Source of the DNA: Sclerodactyla briareus
Taxonomy: Eukaryota; Echinodermata; Holothuroidea; Dendrochirotida; Sclerodactylidae
Direction: 5' to 3'
Assembly (NCBI GenBank): GCA_026419785.1
Contig: JAODTK010001032.1
Location: 1 to 64,000, forward strand
Length of the DNA: 64,000 nt
Shown: piece by piece, positions 35,990 to 48,749 of the stretch
Layout of the letters: each line of letters opens with the position of its first letter
Numbering within the stretch: the first letter of the stretch is position 1
Notes under the pieces: model-generated
Seen by the model: only the letters and a program-made list of their open reading frames with translations
Told to the model about the DNA's origin: nothing
The model's database searches: none
Position numbers and translations under genes: made by a program

Positions 35990-38900
35990 GTGCCAAACAA
36001 TCTACCCACTAAGAGTAGATCCAAAAATGTTTTTGAACAATGTAAAAGCCACAGTAAAACGAAACTGATGAAGATATGATAAATTAGGAATTTTCAAGTA
36101 GTACAAGCAAATTTTGAAAATAAAATTAAAAAAGATTAAAACCAGATGGAACTAATGATGTTTGAGGGGTATTTTTCGAACTGTCCAAAAAGGATTTTGA
36201 ACCAGGGAATGGATGTAAAATACCACACAGCAGAATCTGAATACTCGAAAATGATGAAAAATGGACAAATCAAAGTTCGGGGTTTATAGTCGAGAGAGTC
36301 CTAAATTTGACTTTGAACATTAGTAAATATAAACCATGTAAGGGGGGGTCCTGACATTGTTTACCTGAAATTGAAACATTAAAAAAGCTATTATAATGGA
36401 AAAAGAAAAGATGATGACTGTTTAAGGTGGGCCGTTATAAGAACGTTATCTATTTTCCAGTAGTAAAAAACCCAGATATACCAAGCCGTTATCCAATAGA
36501 TGATTGGTTTAAATTTTGAGAAGATAGTGCTGCGACTCCTAGTTCACAATATCAAAAGTAGACAGGACCAAAAAACGATTTATCTTTAAAGGTAGTTGGT
36601 GGGAGGGGTGCGGTGTGCCATATCATATTTCGAATCATCCGAGTACAAAAGGATTGATTTAATGCTCATTGAGCAAGTTAACTAAATAGCATTTCACATG
36701 GATAAAAAGTCTTAGTCGTTCATGAAGCTCAAAGCAAACATAAGAACAAATGTTATCCTTGTCGAAAATGCTTACACATTTTTTAAAGGAGGCTCTTCTT
36801 GAGGGGCACAAGGAAGGCCGTAATGGAATGGGAGACAGAGCATAAATGGTAATGCATGAAGAAATGGCGCGAATAAACCTAAGAAATCTGACAGAAAAAA
36901 AAATGGGTGTGTGAAACATGATTAAATTTAGAAACAAAGCTAGACGGGATGAAAGGTCATATGTCATTGATGCTGATTCGAAGGTTGTTAACCTAACCGA
37001 GATTTCGGGGTGTGGCTGATAATATCACGAGAAAACAAATACGAAGAATACTCACAAACATGATGTTTCTAGTTATGTTAACTAATTGTTAAGATGTGTG
37101 GACAAGTTGTAAGCAAAGGTATACAGAGGCCAAATGCTGCTGAACATTTTTTAAATCTCCGAAAAAGCTACTGAAAAAATTATTAGAGTGTGTGAAAACC
37201 CGAAAAACTATTGTTATGACATCGATGATAAAGGAAGACATGAAAGTGCCAAACACATTGTCATAGCTGCTAAAAAGAATTTTACAGATGGGAAAGTGTG
37301 TAAAAGACCATTGTCACCGCACGGAGAGAATTATAGAGGCGCAAGCTCACGAATCACTTGATAAGCTAAAATCAAATTAAAAATACACAACCGGATAAAA
37401 ACTGTCATTCGACGTCTACTTTTTCACAATCTTAGGGGTTATGACTCTCATACCATGCAAGCTGTTGACTTCAAGTGGGGAAATTGTTGTATTCAAACAA
37501 TCTGGAGAAATATTATCTTTGTCAACATTTGGGCAATTAAGATTATAGACTCTTCAATTCCCCAATTCGTCATTAGATAATTTGGTTAAGAATACCGATT
37601 AAAAATGCCTTGAGAATTAACTAGGAGATGGTTCAGAAAAAAATTGACTTGGTAACTAAAAAAGGTGTATATCCAGTATGAGTACATGAATAGTTGGGAA
37701 AGATTTGAGGAAACATACATTCCCTTAAAGAAGCCCATAGATCTTAAAGTTCGTTGAAGATTACAACTATCAATGATGATGATTATGAACATGCCCAAAA
37801 TATGTGGAATACTTTTGAATGTAAATACTTGGTTTGAATATCACGATCGATACCTGAAAACTGATGTGTTGTTACTTGGCAGATGTTGTTGAGAATTTTA
37901 GAAATCCATCTTTAAGAAACTCACAGCTTAGATCCTGACTCATTACTATACTCTCCCCGGTTTACGTTGGGCTTGCTCGACTTCAAAATTCTGTAAATAG
38001 AATAGAGTTACTTACTGAGATCGACCAACACTTGTTGTAGAGAAGAAAGGTATTAAGAGGTTGGTATTTTTCAATGCGTTAGTAAGAGGTATGTATGCAA
38101 AAGCTAATATTAAATTACATACCCCGAATATAATCCTGATGAACCTACCAGTTTATTCAATATCTAGGATGCGAATAATCTGTATGGTTGGGCTATGAGT
38201 CAAAATACTTAACAGTCAAAAATTTCAAATGGACTGCTGTGACCGAAACCAAATTGGAATAAACTATTAAACACGAAACCAGATTCTGATGTTGGGTATT
38301 TATTAGAAGTTGATTTGAATTATCCAAAAGAGTGCAATAAATCACTAAATATGATTATACTTTGGCTCCAGAAAATTTGATTCCAAGAGGAGTGGTTCTC
38401 GGATTATCAACTACAATTGTTGGGTGCATCACCTGCTCCAAATATTGAAAAATTAACTCCAAATCTAATGACAAAGAAAAATATTACTGCAATTAGAGAA
38501 CTTGCATTATACTAAGTCCGTGGGCACTCAAGTTGCAAAAAACTCCATAGGTACTGAATTTCACCATCTCCTTGGATGAGTCATACATAGATGGAAATAC
38601 AACTTACGCAAAGGCGCTAAGAGTGCCTTCGACGAAAGAACATGTTCAAACTCATTAACAATGCTGGTTTCGAAAAACTATGGAAAATGTTAGAAAAAGG
38701 ACTGATGTGAAGTTGGTTCATCGCATGAAGAATCTAAAATGCTCAAGCTAATGCAAACCACTTATGCTAGTCAGAAAAATTATTTTTTACGATGGACTAG
38801 GTGCTGTGCACATGCATAAAACAAAAACTAAATTGCGAACCAATAACTGTAAGGGATGGCTATTTTGGATCTTAGCAAGTTGGTTAATGTATGATTTTTA

Positions 38901-39439
38901 CTACCACAACTGAAACAAAAATACAATGACAATGTTAATTTGTTATATACAGATACAGATAGTCTCCTTTTAGAAATTAAACTAACGATATATACTCTGA
39001 TATGGCGAAAGATAGTAATATGTATGACACTAGTTACTATCCCAAAACACCTTCCTGTCAGCGCACTTAATCAAAAAGTTTGTAGGGAAAATGAACGATG
39101 AGTGTGAAGGTATCCTCCATTAGTGAGTATATCGGGTCTAAGACCAAACTTTCGATACTTAGTTTGATGAATGCTCCTAGGCAAAAGGCAAACGGTGTGA
39201 AGGGGGGGAAAAAAAAATCGGGGTTCACTACAAAATATATAACACATGAACACTACACAGAGCACTCTTTGATAAGAAAACTTTCGTGCCCGGTAAATGA
39301 ACGTTTAGACGTTAAGGTTCATCTGAATCTTTTAGTCAACAGGTGAATAGGTATCGCCTCTCTCCTTTGGATACCAGAGTTACATCACTAGGATGGTGTT
39401 TCACACGAGTGCTTTGGATTTGTACCGAAGACTCCCTAA
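35990..39439 (+). pseudogene. Polinton protein-primed family B DNA polymerase
   Basis: It copies the element's DNA from a protein primer. Blocks seen from N to C: RWAVIRTLSIFPVVKNPD (about 36428), an exonuclease-like FHNLRGYDSH (37422-37451), YEYMNSWERFEETYIPLKKP (about 37678), palm motif A region DANNLYGWAMSQ (38168-38203), and VNLLYTDTDSLLLEI with motif C Y-T-D-T-D-S at 38946-38963. The end block DGVSHECFGFVPKTP is followed by TAA (39437-39439). A CHRT/zinc-ribbon-like part with paired cysteines lies near 37.3 kb. About 1,150 codons is normal for the family. The catalytic aspartates of motif C are present, but ten or more frame changes and stops break the frame. The start is uncertain because a repeat lies there. 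Confidence 0.9.
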
Positions 39440-39806
39440 GTATTTATCATGAGACCTTGGTGAACTAAGTTATATTTAGAGCGACCTTGGAGAACGATTG
39501 TGGCTAAATAGATGATCCTCATTTTTACAACTACTAAAGGAGTATTGGAAAAAAATGCTAATGTTTTTTCAAAAAATGATGGGACACTTAACGCATACAA
39601 AGTACCCTAATACTCTGTTAATTGAAACCGTTCCCTCCCTGTTGGATTATTTCTGTTTTTTTGTTTTCAGTATTTATTGTATATATAGAATATTTTGAAC
39701 TAAGTATGTCTTGCATCTGACTTCAATAACGATGTGACACAGGCTGTTTTCTGTGTGAATATACCAATTACCAATTATCTTCTAATTCACAAGCAAACAA
39801 TCAAAC

Positions 39807-39854
<48 letters not shown>

Positions 39855-40258
39855 ACAACAAAACAAACATGCATATTTCGACAATTTATTGCAAATTTTT
39901 ATCCACGTACATAAAATCATGATTACATACAAGCAGCGCATAGTAGACCGCAATAAGTCTACTAAATGGTGACTTACAGAGTGGAGTCCCTACAAACACA
40001 GCACCCAATGAACCTGGCCCTGTCACATGAATATGGGGACCTCAGTTGGGCATCACCAAATATCCTGCGCGTTTCTTCCACACATGTGGGACCGATTGCA
40101 GAACTGATACTGAGGTATTTAAGCCATACCTTTTACTCCTCTTCTTCTTGAACCCCAGTAACTTCAGTCCTGGGATCCCGCCTTTGAACACACCCTAGCC
40201 TGCCAATAATTATCACAATAGTTTTACCGGAGAACGGGGTGTCCAATTGATCACTCAT
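39440..40258. other. Right flank of the Polinton; no gene recognised
   Basis: The right end should lie here, probably before the (CAA)n tract. No terminal inverted repeat was matched to the left side. Confidence 0.35.
39808..39869. repeat. (CAA)n microsatellite
   Basis: Pure ACA/CAA run with edge variants. Confidence 0.95.
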
Positions 40259-41100
40259 TCAGTAGTAGTAGGTCTCGTCCATCCGACAAAAATGTTCAGT
40301 GATCAATCTCGCCACGTATCCGATTTTCCTCAAAACTGTTAATGTTGATGTCCCTGATTGCGATTTGATTTTTCCGAGCAAGGTCTCCCAACCGGCTTTA
40401 GTAGTAGTCTCAATGCCTTCTCTCAGAGCGATCTTTGCTGGAGCTTTTTCTTGGAAACTCGCGACGTGACCGAAAAATCTAAATTTCGTTCTATGGCTAC
40501 TAAGGATGCCCAAAGGGATTTGGTTGGTCACTCGTTTGGTATCCAATTGTATGGTCCATCTGATGTTGAGAACATTGCGAGTAGTCTTCTTTGGAATGTG
40601 TCAATTTCGTGATCAAGAATCCTGCGTTGTACACCACAGTCGCAATTATACAGAAAAATACGCTTTATTAGGGCAAAACGAAAATCCGGAGTTTGATGCT
40701 GCTACTAGACTGCTCTTGAAAATTGTTGATAAGAGTGTTGAAAGCGTTGTGGTATAACAATTCTTCTGTTAATGGCTGCTTCGGTTCCCAACGAACCTCC
40801 TACATATTTACATTTCTCAACTTCCCATTGCCATTCTTGTGATGAAAATTCCTCAGTTTCGTGCTTTCGTTTATTTTAAGATTTCTTATTGTCCGTTTCG
40901 CAGTCAATCGTTCTTCGATGTTTCTGTATATGTTCACCAAGTTGATGCCAAGAGAGTATCATCTCGCGTGTTGGTCCACGGTGAAAAAGTGGGGGATAAC
41001 AGCATCAATGTTATTTTCATCCGATTGCAAAGAGTTGGCTAGGTATGTTATAAAGAAGTAATGCACGTGCTGAAAAGGATTTCCTAGTTTGCGTATAATG
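40259..41100 (-). pseudogene. Second LINE, 3' part of reverse transcriptase
   Basis: Reading leftward from about 41100, the pieces follow the order seen after the catalytic motif of many non-LTR reverse transcriptases: FFITYLANSLQSDE (about 41056), CKYVGGSLGTEAAINRR (about 40815-40765, the thumb, where such enzymes have Y-L-G-S), RIFLYNCDCGVQRRI (about 40660), DTFQRRLLAMF and a last block TKFRFFGHVA (about 40490). A longer ORF of 95 codons at 40259-40546 carries that last block and the stop. The F-F-G-H-V-A motif is common to several LINE groups, so the clade is not settled. It is 5' truncated, the fingers and endonuclease being absent, and frame-broken. It is distinct from the CR1-like LINE at 53-57 kb, which lies on the other strand. 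Confidence 0.6.
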
Positions 41101-41791
41101 GGACCGTTGATGAAACATAATTCAGGAATAGTGAAATGAGATAGAGTGCGTCGTTCTCGGGATCGTTGAAATCATTATCAGTGGCTCTCTGGATGTATCG
41201 AACCCTTGCTCATCAGGGGCTGATAAATATTGAGCTGTATATAGCAAGTGTCTAGGAATGCGTCAAAGGGGCAGGGATTTCGACAATGAACGCTTTCTTC
41301 GTCAGGCGATACGCAATTAGAATGTAGGTTTTCGATGTTGGACTGCAAACTGAACATCAGCTGACCTGCTCTAGCAGTCTCCAGTAAGTTATTTGGTCCC
41401 TATAAATCACGCATTGCGGTGCAGATTCCTAAATTCATTACCCACAAGCATAACACTTCTATGTGCCTGCGAAGAATAACGTCATAAAATTTCATGCTGC
41501 GTTTGTTATGTTGAGAAACAGTGTCAAATGGATTTTCCAAATATTGCATTTTATGGGATATATATGTGGATAGTATTTATGCCTCTTTTAAATCATCAAC
41601 TTCATACCCCCAAAACAAGGTAAAACATTCTTCTTGGAGTGGAACACACGCGGCCCTCTTCGACATTGGAGTTGGAATGAAGATCTTGCACCGTACCTCG
41701 TGTGCAGGTTCATCAGAATTGAGGGCTTGTAACAAGAACGAAGCTTTGTGGCAACATACATGTCATAGGATTCAAATTCCCAGGACCGCCG
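41101..41791. other. No gene recognised
   Basis: Possibly more of the decayed LINE on the minus strand; I could not read a motif. Confidence 0.3.
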
Positions 41792-41906
41792 GCATACATA
41801 CATACTACAGACATACATACATAATACATCAAAATACCTTTGCTTTTGTATATCATACATACATACAACATACATACATACATACATACATAAATACATA
41901 CATACT
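41792..41906. repeat. (CATA)n microsatellite
   Basis: CATA units with interruptions. The right flank contains CGCCATAACAGATGTTGTAC, close to CGCCCTAACAGATGTCGTCC left of the tract at 22.24 kb. Confidence 0.9.
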
Positions 41907-44900
41907 CCACTGGTGCCTCAGCAGGGACTCGAGCGGCACGAGGGGCCTGTCGCCATAACAGATGTTGTACCACCTTAAGGTGTTGTTAGTGGGGATACCA
42001 GTGTTGTGCAGCGCAACAACAGTGTCGGTGCGACAATCTCCTTCTTTGTCGACACATGTGGGTCCTGGGTCGGTGTGGGGTCGAAGCACTGCGGTGTTGT
42101 TGTTGGTGTCGGTGTCGGACAATTGAGGTGTCGGAAATTTGCTGGTGCGGTCGCACGGTAATTTTGTGTTATTCGTTCAATTGATTTGCCAGTATTTTAT
42201 GGTACCATTCAATTCATTTTTCAGTTTTCTATTGAATAATTCATATTTTATCAGTAGTTCTTTATTCGATAAGGCACTAGGCTACCGTCACTCATGAAAG
42301 CCTGCAATCTAGCTCGGCCCTGTCACTGCCGCTCCAATCACTCCCTGACATCTACATAATAACTTATTGTCAGTATTTTATGGACTTAACGAAATGTGGC
42401 CCTGGCACTTCTGTTAGGTTTAAAAACGGCGCGCCATGAACTGGACTCGAAGTTTGTTACAAGCAGAGGGGGTACGAAAGATGATGCATACCACCACAAT
42501 GTGTGTAGGTGGCACACGCCATAAAATTCCTATTGACTACCACTAAATTGGGTTTCGTTCTCAGCCATCATGGCACTCAGAAGTTTTACCTAGAATATCG
42601 CCATACACCAAGGTGAAGCAGAGAGTCCAACCATTCCAACGATGTGCAAATCGATGTACCATGACCGTGTAGGAAATTTTGAGCTATTAGGGGTCTTTTT
42701 TAGCATGGAAGTTCCACCCAGTTTTGCCGAACGGACCCCTCTCCAGGGCCTATCTTACCTTGAATTTTCAAAACCACCAAAGTGTGACCAATTTCCATCA
42801 ACTTTCATCATTTGTAACTTGCAATATCCCCTTTAGATTAAAGTCAAAAGGTAACCCGTGCATTCCCTTACCACAAAGCAAACAGATGTACCCCACATAA
42901 TATTATGGACTCATTTTGAAGGATAACCTTTTTGGCGGAGGAATCTCCAAGCTAATGTGTGTTCCACCTATACTCTAGTTGGAGGCCACTTGCAAGTCGG
43001 CACGATTTCGATTACTGCTAAGAAATTGCAGTCCTCAACACCTCAAGCATCATACAGGGATGAATGTATCAACTATCAACTCAAAAGCATATTTTAGGGT
43101 GCAGCACGGTGTATCACAGGTGTAAGATAAGAGATTTGGATGGAGGAAAGGTGATTTCTGCAGTGAAACCCCCGTAGTGTACTTTCTCCTATGATAGTGT
43201 TGTGGTACCTAGTGCGCGATATTTTTGAACAAAGCAACCGATTTGGACTTTTCGAATGTTCAACTATTGACAAGAAAGTATTGCGTAGATAATGTAACAT
43301 CTCTACCCAAGTTGTATACTGAATAACCCAAATAAGGGATTAGTCATGTGCTTAATGGAGACATGGAGTGTTACAGATTTCGCATAATGGTAGCGTAAAA
43401 CTGTGACACCCCAAAGTAAATATTAGCAACCCAGACCAGTAGTGCAATTATCAATGTGTGGAAATGTTGTTTGAAGGTTAGTGTTAGGGGATGATTAGGG
43501 TGGGTAAATATGGTTAGAAGAGTAACTCGATGGTAGGACCATATGTTCATTCAGATGAGGGTTTGTGATGGTACACACAGGAATGTAGCTAGCCAAATTC
43601 TAATGCCGGCTGAAATTGATTCGAATTGCAGTCAATGTTCTAATTAGGTGACAATAATTTCATTTGACTGTTGTTGTAAGGGGGTAAAAGATGAATTTAT
43701 CTTATTTCTGTTGCTGGTTGAAAGACCTGAATTTGCTGTGAGTCCTGTTTGATTAGGATGAGAAGCTGGCTACCACCAACCATCCACCAACCAGCATAGC
43801 GTACATCCCTGGGTACCCAGGGCAGGTGCTATTATATTAATTAATTGACGAGGTTAGGAGCCCTGTGTTTATGCGCATTCTTATGGACTGTGTTATGAAT
43901 CCAGACATGCACATGTGTACGTCCCCATACAAGAAACCAAGGTTTTATTACCTTGTATTGTTTGAATTGGTGTGACAAGGTTTTTGTATGGCGCAGACCC
44001 CACACTCACTCAATCAAAAGGGAGCACTTCTTGAAGGCAACTAGCCGTATCCACCCACCCGCTTCCAATCCCCAGCCTCCTCTGGGCAGTGACCAGCCTC
44101 AACCCATCCCCACTCCCTGGGGTACCACCCCTACCATGAGCTACAGGGGCAACCCGTCGGGCGGCCCCAACCCTCCGATCCCGTACTGAACGAACACGGT
44201 GTAGGATCTTCTGTCGGGTGGTTTTCATATTATGTGGGCTTGCCTATTTGGGGGTGACGACAGTTAGAAAAAACAACTGCAGTCAGTGTTACTCTAACTT
44301 GTAACTTGACAACACATGTTCAGTTCTACCGGAATCCACAATCGTATAGTGCAGAAAGTCAGAAACCATATTCATATCAAGAACAAAAAATTTGGCAGTA
44401 AAACACCCAGGGCTGTCCGCGTCACAACCTCATAATATCTGGAATTGCCTTAAATTTCCATCAACCTTTATTATGTCCTCCTTTCCACCACGAGACTACC
44501 CATACTGTAGTAATCTATTTGTATCGACTGAATAAAACTACAATTGAAAGAAGAAATCTGTTGACAGATAGTATATTAGGTCAAAATCCGTAACTTCGTG
44601 GAATCTGTCTGGTCCCTGTGGCGAAACAATATTACGGGACGGGCCGACAGGCTTTATTTTTTAATTCGTGAACTGTGATTCACCATTTTCTCCAAGTAGA
44701 GGATTTGAGTGCTGTTAATTTCGACTGAAGTTCTTCTTGTAGATGATGTATCGAACAATGGCATTAATTTGCAATATATATCATCAATGCTTATTTTCCT
44801 CGAATATGGCGAAGGTGAATGTAGCTTTTAGCATCACATGATTAGAATCATTCTACATCTTAGAACTCTTCCCAGAAAAAAGGCTCTGATGGGTTCATAC

Positions 44901-45246
44901 TTCACATAGTAAAAGTTGAATAGGCCTCTCGGTATAGCACAGACCGGGCTTGAACCAGGGTAGGGGCAGGTTCAGAACTAATAGGCAGTACTACTGAGGT
45001 TAGTCCGAGGCCCTAGAGTGCATATTCCTGAAATGGGACTGGTATTGGTTGTCACCTTTGAGTAATGTCCAAGCGTGCTGAAAGGTAATGTTTGTTATTT
45101 TTACTCTTGCAATTTCCCATACCTAAAACCGTTTACCAAAATAAACATACTAACCTGCTTTATGTGTTTAAAAGGTCCTCATCCCTCAACACTGTTGTCA
45201 GGTGTTGGTGTCGGGTGTTATTGTCGGTGTCGGACCAACACTGTTG
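41907..45246. other. Mostly non-coding
   Basis: GTTGTTGGTGTCGG words recur at 41.98-42.12 and 45.19-45.24 kb. The only other item worth noting is a possible exon near 44.04 kb (separate entry). Otherwise nothing was recognised. Confidence 0.4.
44045..44188 (+). CDS. Possible proline-rich terminal exon
   Basis: A GC-rich island in AT-rich surroundings. One frame reads RIHPPASNPQPPLGS and ends SGGPNPPIPY before TGA at 44187-44189. An AG precedes it at 44043-44044 (acceptor-like, weak pyrimidine tract). Richness in P, G, S and T with C or G at many third positions fits a disordered C-terminal exon, but such composition also comes free with GC-rich DNA. No family is recognised. Confidence 0.25.
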
Positions 45247-45366
45247 CATAATACATCCGGTACATACAATACATCCCTACTACATCATGCCCTACATCCT
45301 ACTACAACTACATACATACTACATACTACCTACATACACATACATACATACATACCATACATACAT
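45247..45366. repeat. (TACA)n-rich microsatellite
   Basis: Imperfect ACATAC/TACA repeats. Confidence 0.85.
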
Positions 45367-45404
45367 GCTGAGCAGACTGCACTCATGATTTTGAACTTCT
45401 GTTA

Positions 45405-45800
45405 ACGTCTATTCACACTCCCCCCTCGTGTCTACGTACATCGCTTCGGAATGTCGCTCACATAACAGACTTCCCTTAGGTTGACAGTTTTCATTGCTGT
45501 GCCCAAGGGACTTTTTACCTATTGAACACGCTATGAAGTAAAATTCAGATCTGTGATACTCGAATCGGCTGAATTTTCTTCAGCCGAGACATGTATAGCC
45601 ACTTCGAGAAATTACAAGAAAACTCTCGGTTTCTATCACAAGCATGCTATCCTGAGAGGATATCAAGGGCAGCCAATTGAAATGTCAAACGATCGGTTTG
45701 TATTTTACCCTGTTCTCATGTAATGCTTAGAGAGACTCATTTTGAATGTCGGGAAATCTCCGCCGATGGGCTTCGGTAATAGCGAAGAACTGCATTACTT
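45405..45800. repeat. Dispersed repeat, copy 1
   Basis: Aligns in the same orientation with 58615-59030. Shared words in order: AACGTCTATTC-CACTC, TTTTTACCTAT-GAA, AATTCAGATCTGTGA, ATCCTGAGAGGATATCAAG (here) against TCCTGAGAGGACATCAAG, and GCTTAGAGAGAC against GTTCAGAGAGAC. Family unknown. Confidence 0.7.
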
Positions 45801-48192
45801 TATATTGGCCTATTCATTTAAAATTGACTTCCACTATTGTTTAACGTACCTTTATTATAGTCAAGATGGGTTTGCCACATTAAAGCAATCTGCTTGGCAA
45901 TACCTTGCTGAATAGTAAAATCGATCCGCTGAGAGAAGTTTCTAATTCTTATAAGCATAATATAGGGGCGTGCTGAACCTAGCCAAGCGACGCTACATTT
46001 CTATACTATTTACACTGCCTTTCAGTCAGGCAGATACGGTAGTTGACTGAGACACCATCACCGGACAAACTTGTTATCACATGGAAAGGTTTCCTTGTAT
46101 GTCTGAACAAACGATGACGGATTTTTAGAGGGAAAACGAAAGTAAGAGATCAATGTAATAAAAGCGCATCACGCTCTCATTATTCATCCCCCGTCGAACT
46201 TTAGCTCCTTTCCTTGACCTGAACCTGTTCGGGATGGCAATTTATTTGCTTGTGCAATGATAGGAAAATGTACCGATTATCTTGATAGTATGCGGCCTGA
46301 AAGCTTTTCATCCCTTACCGAATCTTGGTCATGTCTTACCCTTGAACGGTACTCTATAAGAATGTTGGCACATTGACAACCAGCGTTTTCATGCAGATTG
46401 ACAAACCTAATCTGTTAAATGTTAGATGGCAGGTACGGTTATGACTGTGTGATTTATAGATATCCATTGTAATGATAGCATGATTTATTGCTGGTACACA
46501 TCCCGCAGGGAGGACTCCTTGCAGCTGCGTGTGCCACATAATTTACCCTTCCTTGCCTCTCAGTCGTAAATACACGAATGTTGACCTCTTCGAATTCCCT
46601 AAGAAAAAGCCCTGAACGAGAGACATTTTTCGTGAGTCGAAATGAGGTACTTTATGGCACTCTATAAGCATGCACAATCGGTTTTATGTTTATCATTTAT
46701 ATCATAGAATAATTATTAACATATAGAAATGCATTGCCAAACTAACAAATACACATGTTTCACATGTCATATGCGTCACTATACGATAATTTTGCATAGG
46801 ACTGGAGGGCGCCCCTGCATTATCAGTTGGGAACTCTTTAGATAATATCTTACCGACTTGAAGAAATGATACCGAACTAGCGAACAGACTTGTTCACATT
46901 TTTACATGAAGTCACCAATAACATCTAAAGGCTATATGTCCCCCCTAAAGTAACGAAACGTGGTTCAGCATTCAGCTGGGCCAATACATCTAATATAAAC
47001 CAATTGTTAGAAGTATCCGTATAACCGATCTTTTTGACATAGTAATTGAGTAGAATTACGTGAATGATTCGTATGATGTGATTGGCGGTCTCTTTGAATG
47101 AAATTTTCTTTCAGCAAACTTTCCATGTTCTAATATATCCCCCGAAATGAAATAATTGAAGTTGATATTAATGTTTCAAATATAGGCCCCGTTTCAGGTA
47201 AAGATAGTTCGATAGGAGTATATTTCATCGACCGGGCGATTCTCTGAGTTGGTAAACAATCGAGTTTTGCTCGAGGTTCGTCTTGTGTCTGGATCATTTC
47301 AGTGCTTGTTTGGCACTGTCGAATGAAGGCGCATTTCCTGAAGGCGAATTAGGAAAATGTGGAGCATCAATTGAGAATGTATGACCTCAAAGGAATTCAC
47401 AAGGCTTGGCATCTGCTGTGCTACCATAGTAAGTTACGTACTCTATGTGATGACGATATCATCGAGTTGACTATCAAAAAGTTACACAGGCTGTTCTTTC
47501 GCTGTTTGGTCTTCTGGTCATCATAAGTAACACCGATTTACGACTGCGGATCACCCGGATCACCCGGCCAAGGGTGCTTTATCATTGTCGGGTAATGTTA
47601 AATTGGCAATGCTAAACCTAAGCTCTAAATGTGGTTCCGTTCATACTGTTATTCTGGTGAATCCACTTATTCACCTCGTGGATTGGGGAATCCACACAAG
47701 TCCCCGAATAACTGGGATTGCTGGCCGCAGGATCCCAGGATCCATGGTTAGATGGATGGATACCTTGTATCGGTGTCACCGTACGGTAAATATAAAGGAT
47801 ATGGAAGGGAAGTACGAAAGCGAGGTCTTCAGGCGCAGTTCTCACGACTATCACAACCGCTTCTTGTCGTCACCACATAATTAAGCTCGGCAGTCCTCGG
47901 AATTAGGAAAATCGTTTCCTGAGCCATTGCTACAATCCCGAGGGCTGTGAATGACACATTTCGAAGCATACAAGAAATGAAATCGCTCAAGGAAGGAAAA
48001 CCAACAAGTCACTGATTCCAGTGAGACGGTCTTTGACAAGCAACGGAGCCGCGGGTAGGAATCGATGTGATACACTGCCGTCGAGGAAACCCGATAGACA
48101 TCGGGATCCAAGTGCAGGAAACCAACCATATGTGTTACTTCCTGGTAAGAGCATGAATTTTCTCACACAATTTTTACACAATGTAGTTGGTA
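45801..48192. other. No gene recognised
   Basis: Short ORFs only (up to 99 codons, 47585-47884) without motifs. CACCCGGATCACCCGG near 47554 is a short local direct repeat. Confidence 0.4.
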
Positions 48193-48741
48193 CAGGGGCG
48201 GGCGCACAGAGGGGGCAGGGAAGGGCGGCCGACCCTCTTCCCTAGGGGTTTGGGCCGAAAAAAATAAAATCGACAGAATGATGTTTTAAGCACAGTTTTC
48301 GTCGGGGAGGGTCGGTGAAGTGTCCAAAATACGTTATTCCACTTAGGTTATTATCTATTCGTTCTCATCGAGAGTCGAATCGAGACTCAAACTGTTGCTG
48401 TAATGTAGCGTTCGCAAATATAGCGTATGTTTACTGTTCTGAGAACACTGTGGTCATATGAGCCATCGTTTGTTAATATAGGTGAAAGGACTCAATGTTA
48501 AACTTGCAAAATTTCAGCATTTTTTGAAGGTAACGGCTGAAGTGAGTAAAATATCAGGGTTTTTTTGCAGCTTGATATATTGTGGATATTCTGATTGAGC
48601 CTGCTTCTAATTGCTTTCCTAGAGTGATTCTATTTGGAATTACAGAAAAAATAACTAACAACTGTCATTTTGCTTTTATTTATTTACCACCATCTTTAGC
48701 ATAACAATACATGCATTTTTCTCAAAAAAAAGTAAGCCTGC

Positions 48742-48749
48742 CTACCTGT
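48742..48749. repeat. Target-site duplication, left copy (CTACCTGT)
   Basis: Identical 8-bp copy of 49720-49727, directly outside the inverted repeats. The hAT superfamily makes 8-bp duplications. Confidence 0.6.

Larger units (their letters stand above)
25430..39440. mobile_element. Polinton/Maverick element (frame-broken)
   Basis: About 14 kb of AT-rich DNA carrying the gene set that defines these large self-replicating DNA elements. It has a packaging ATPase (31.3-31.8 kb), a retroviral-type DD35E integrase (33.7-34.7 kb) and a family B DNA polymerase with Maverick-specific motifs (36.0-39.4 kb). Two capsid-type candidates (27.8-28.5 and 30.2-31.15 kb) and small conserved genes complete the set. 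Both strands are used: the leftmost genes are on minus and the replication genes on plus. Every long gene is interrupted by several frameshifts or stops, so no product is intact as read. Terminal repeats, 6-bp target-site duplications and the cysteine protease were not found. Edges given are those of the outermost recognised genes. Confidence 0.9.

Noticed and set aside
44930-45020. Possible tRNA-like sequence on the minus strand (GGTTCAAGCCC)
   Set aside because: Only a B-box-like word is present; no A box or paired arms.
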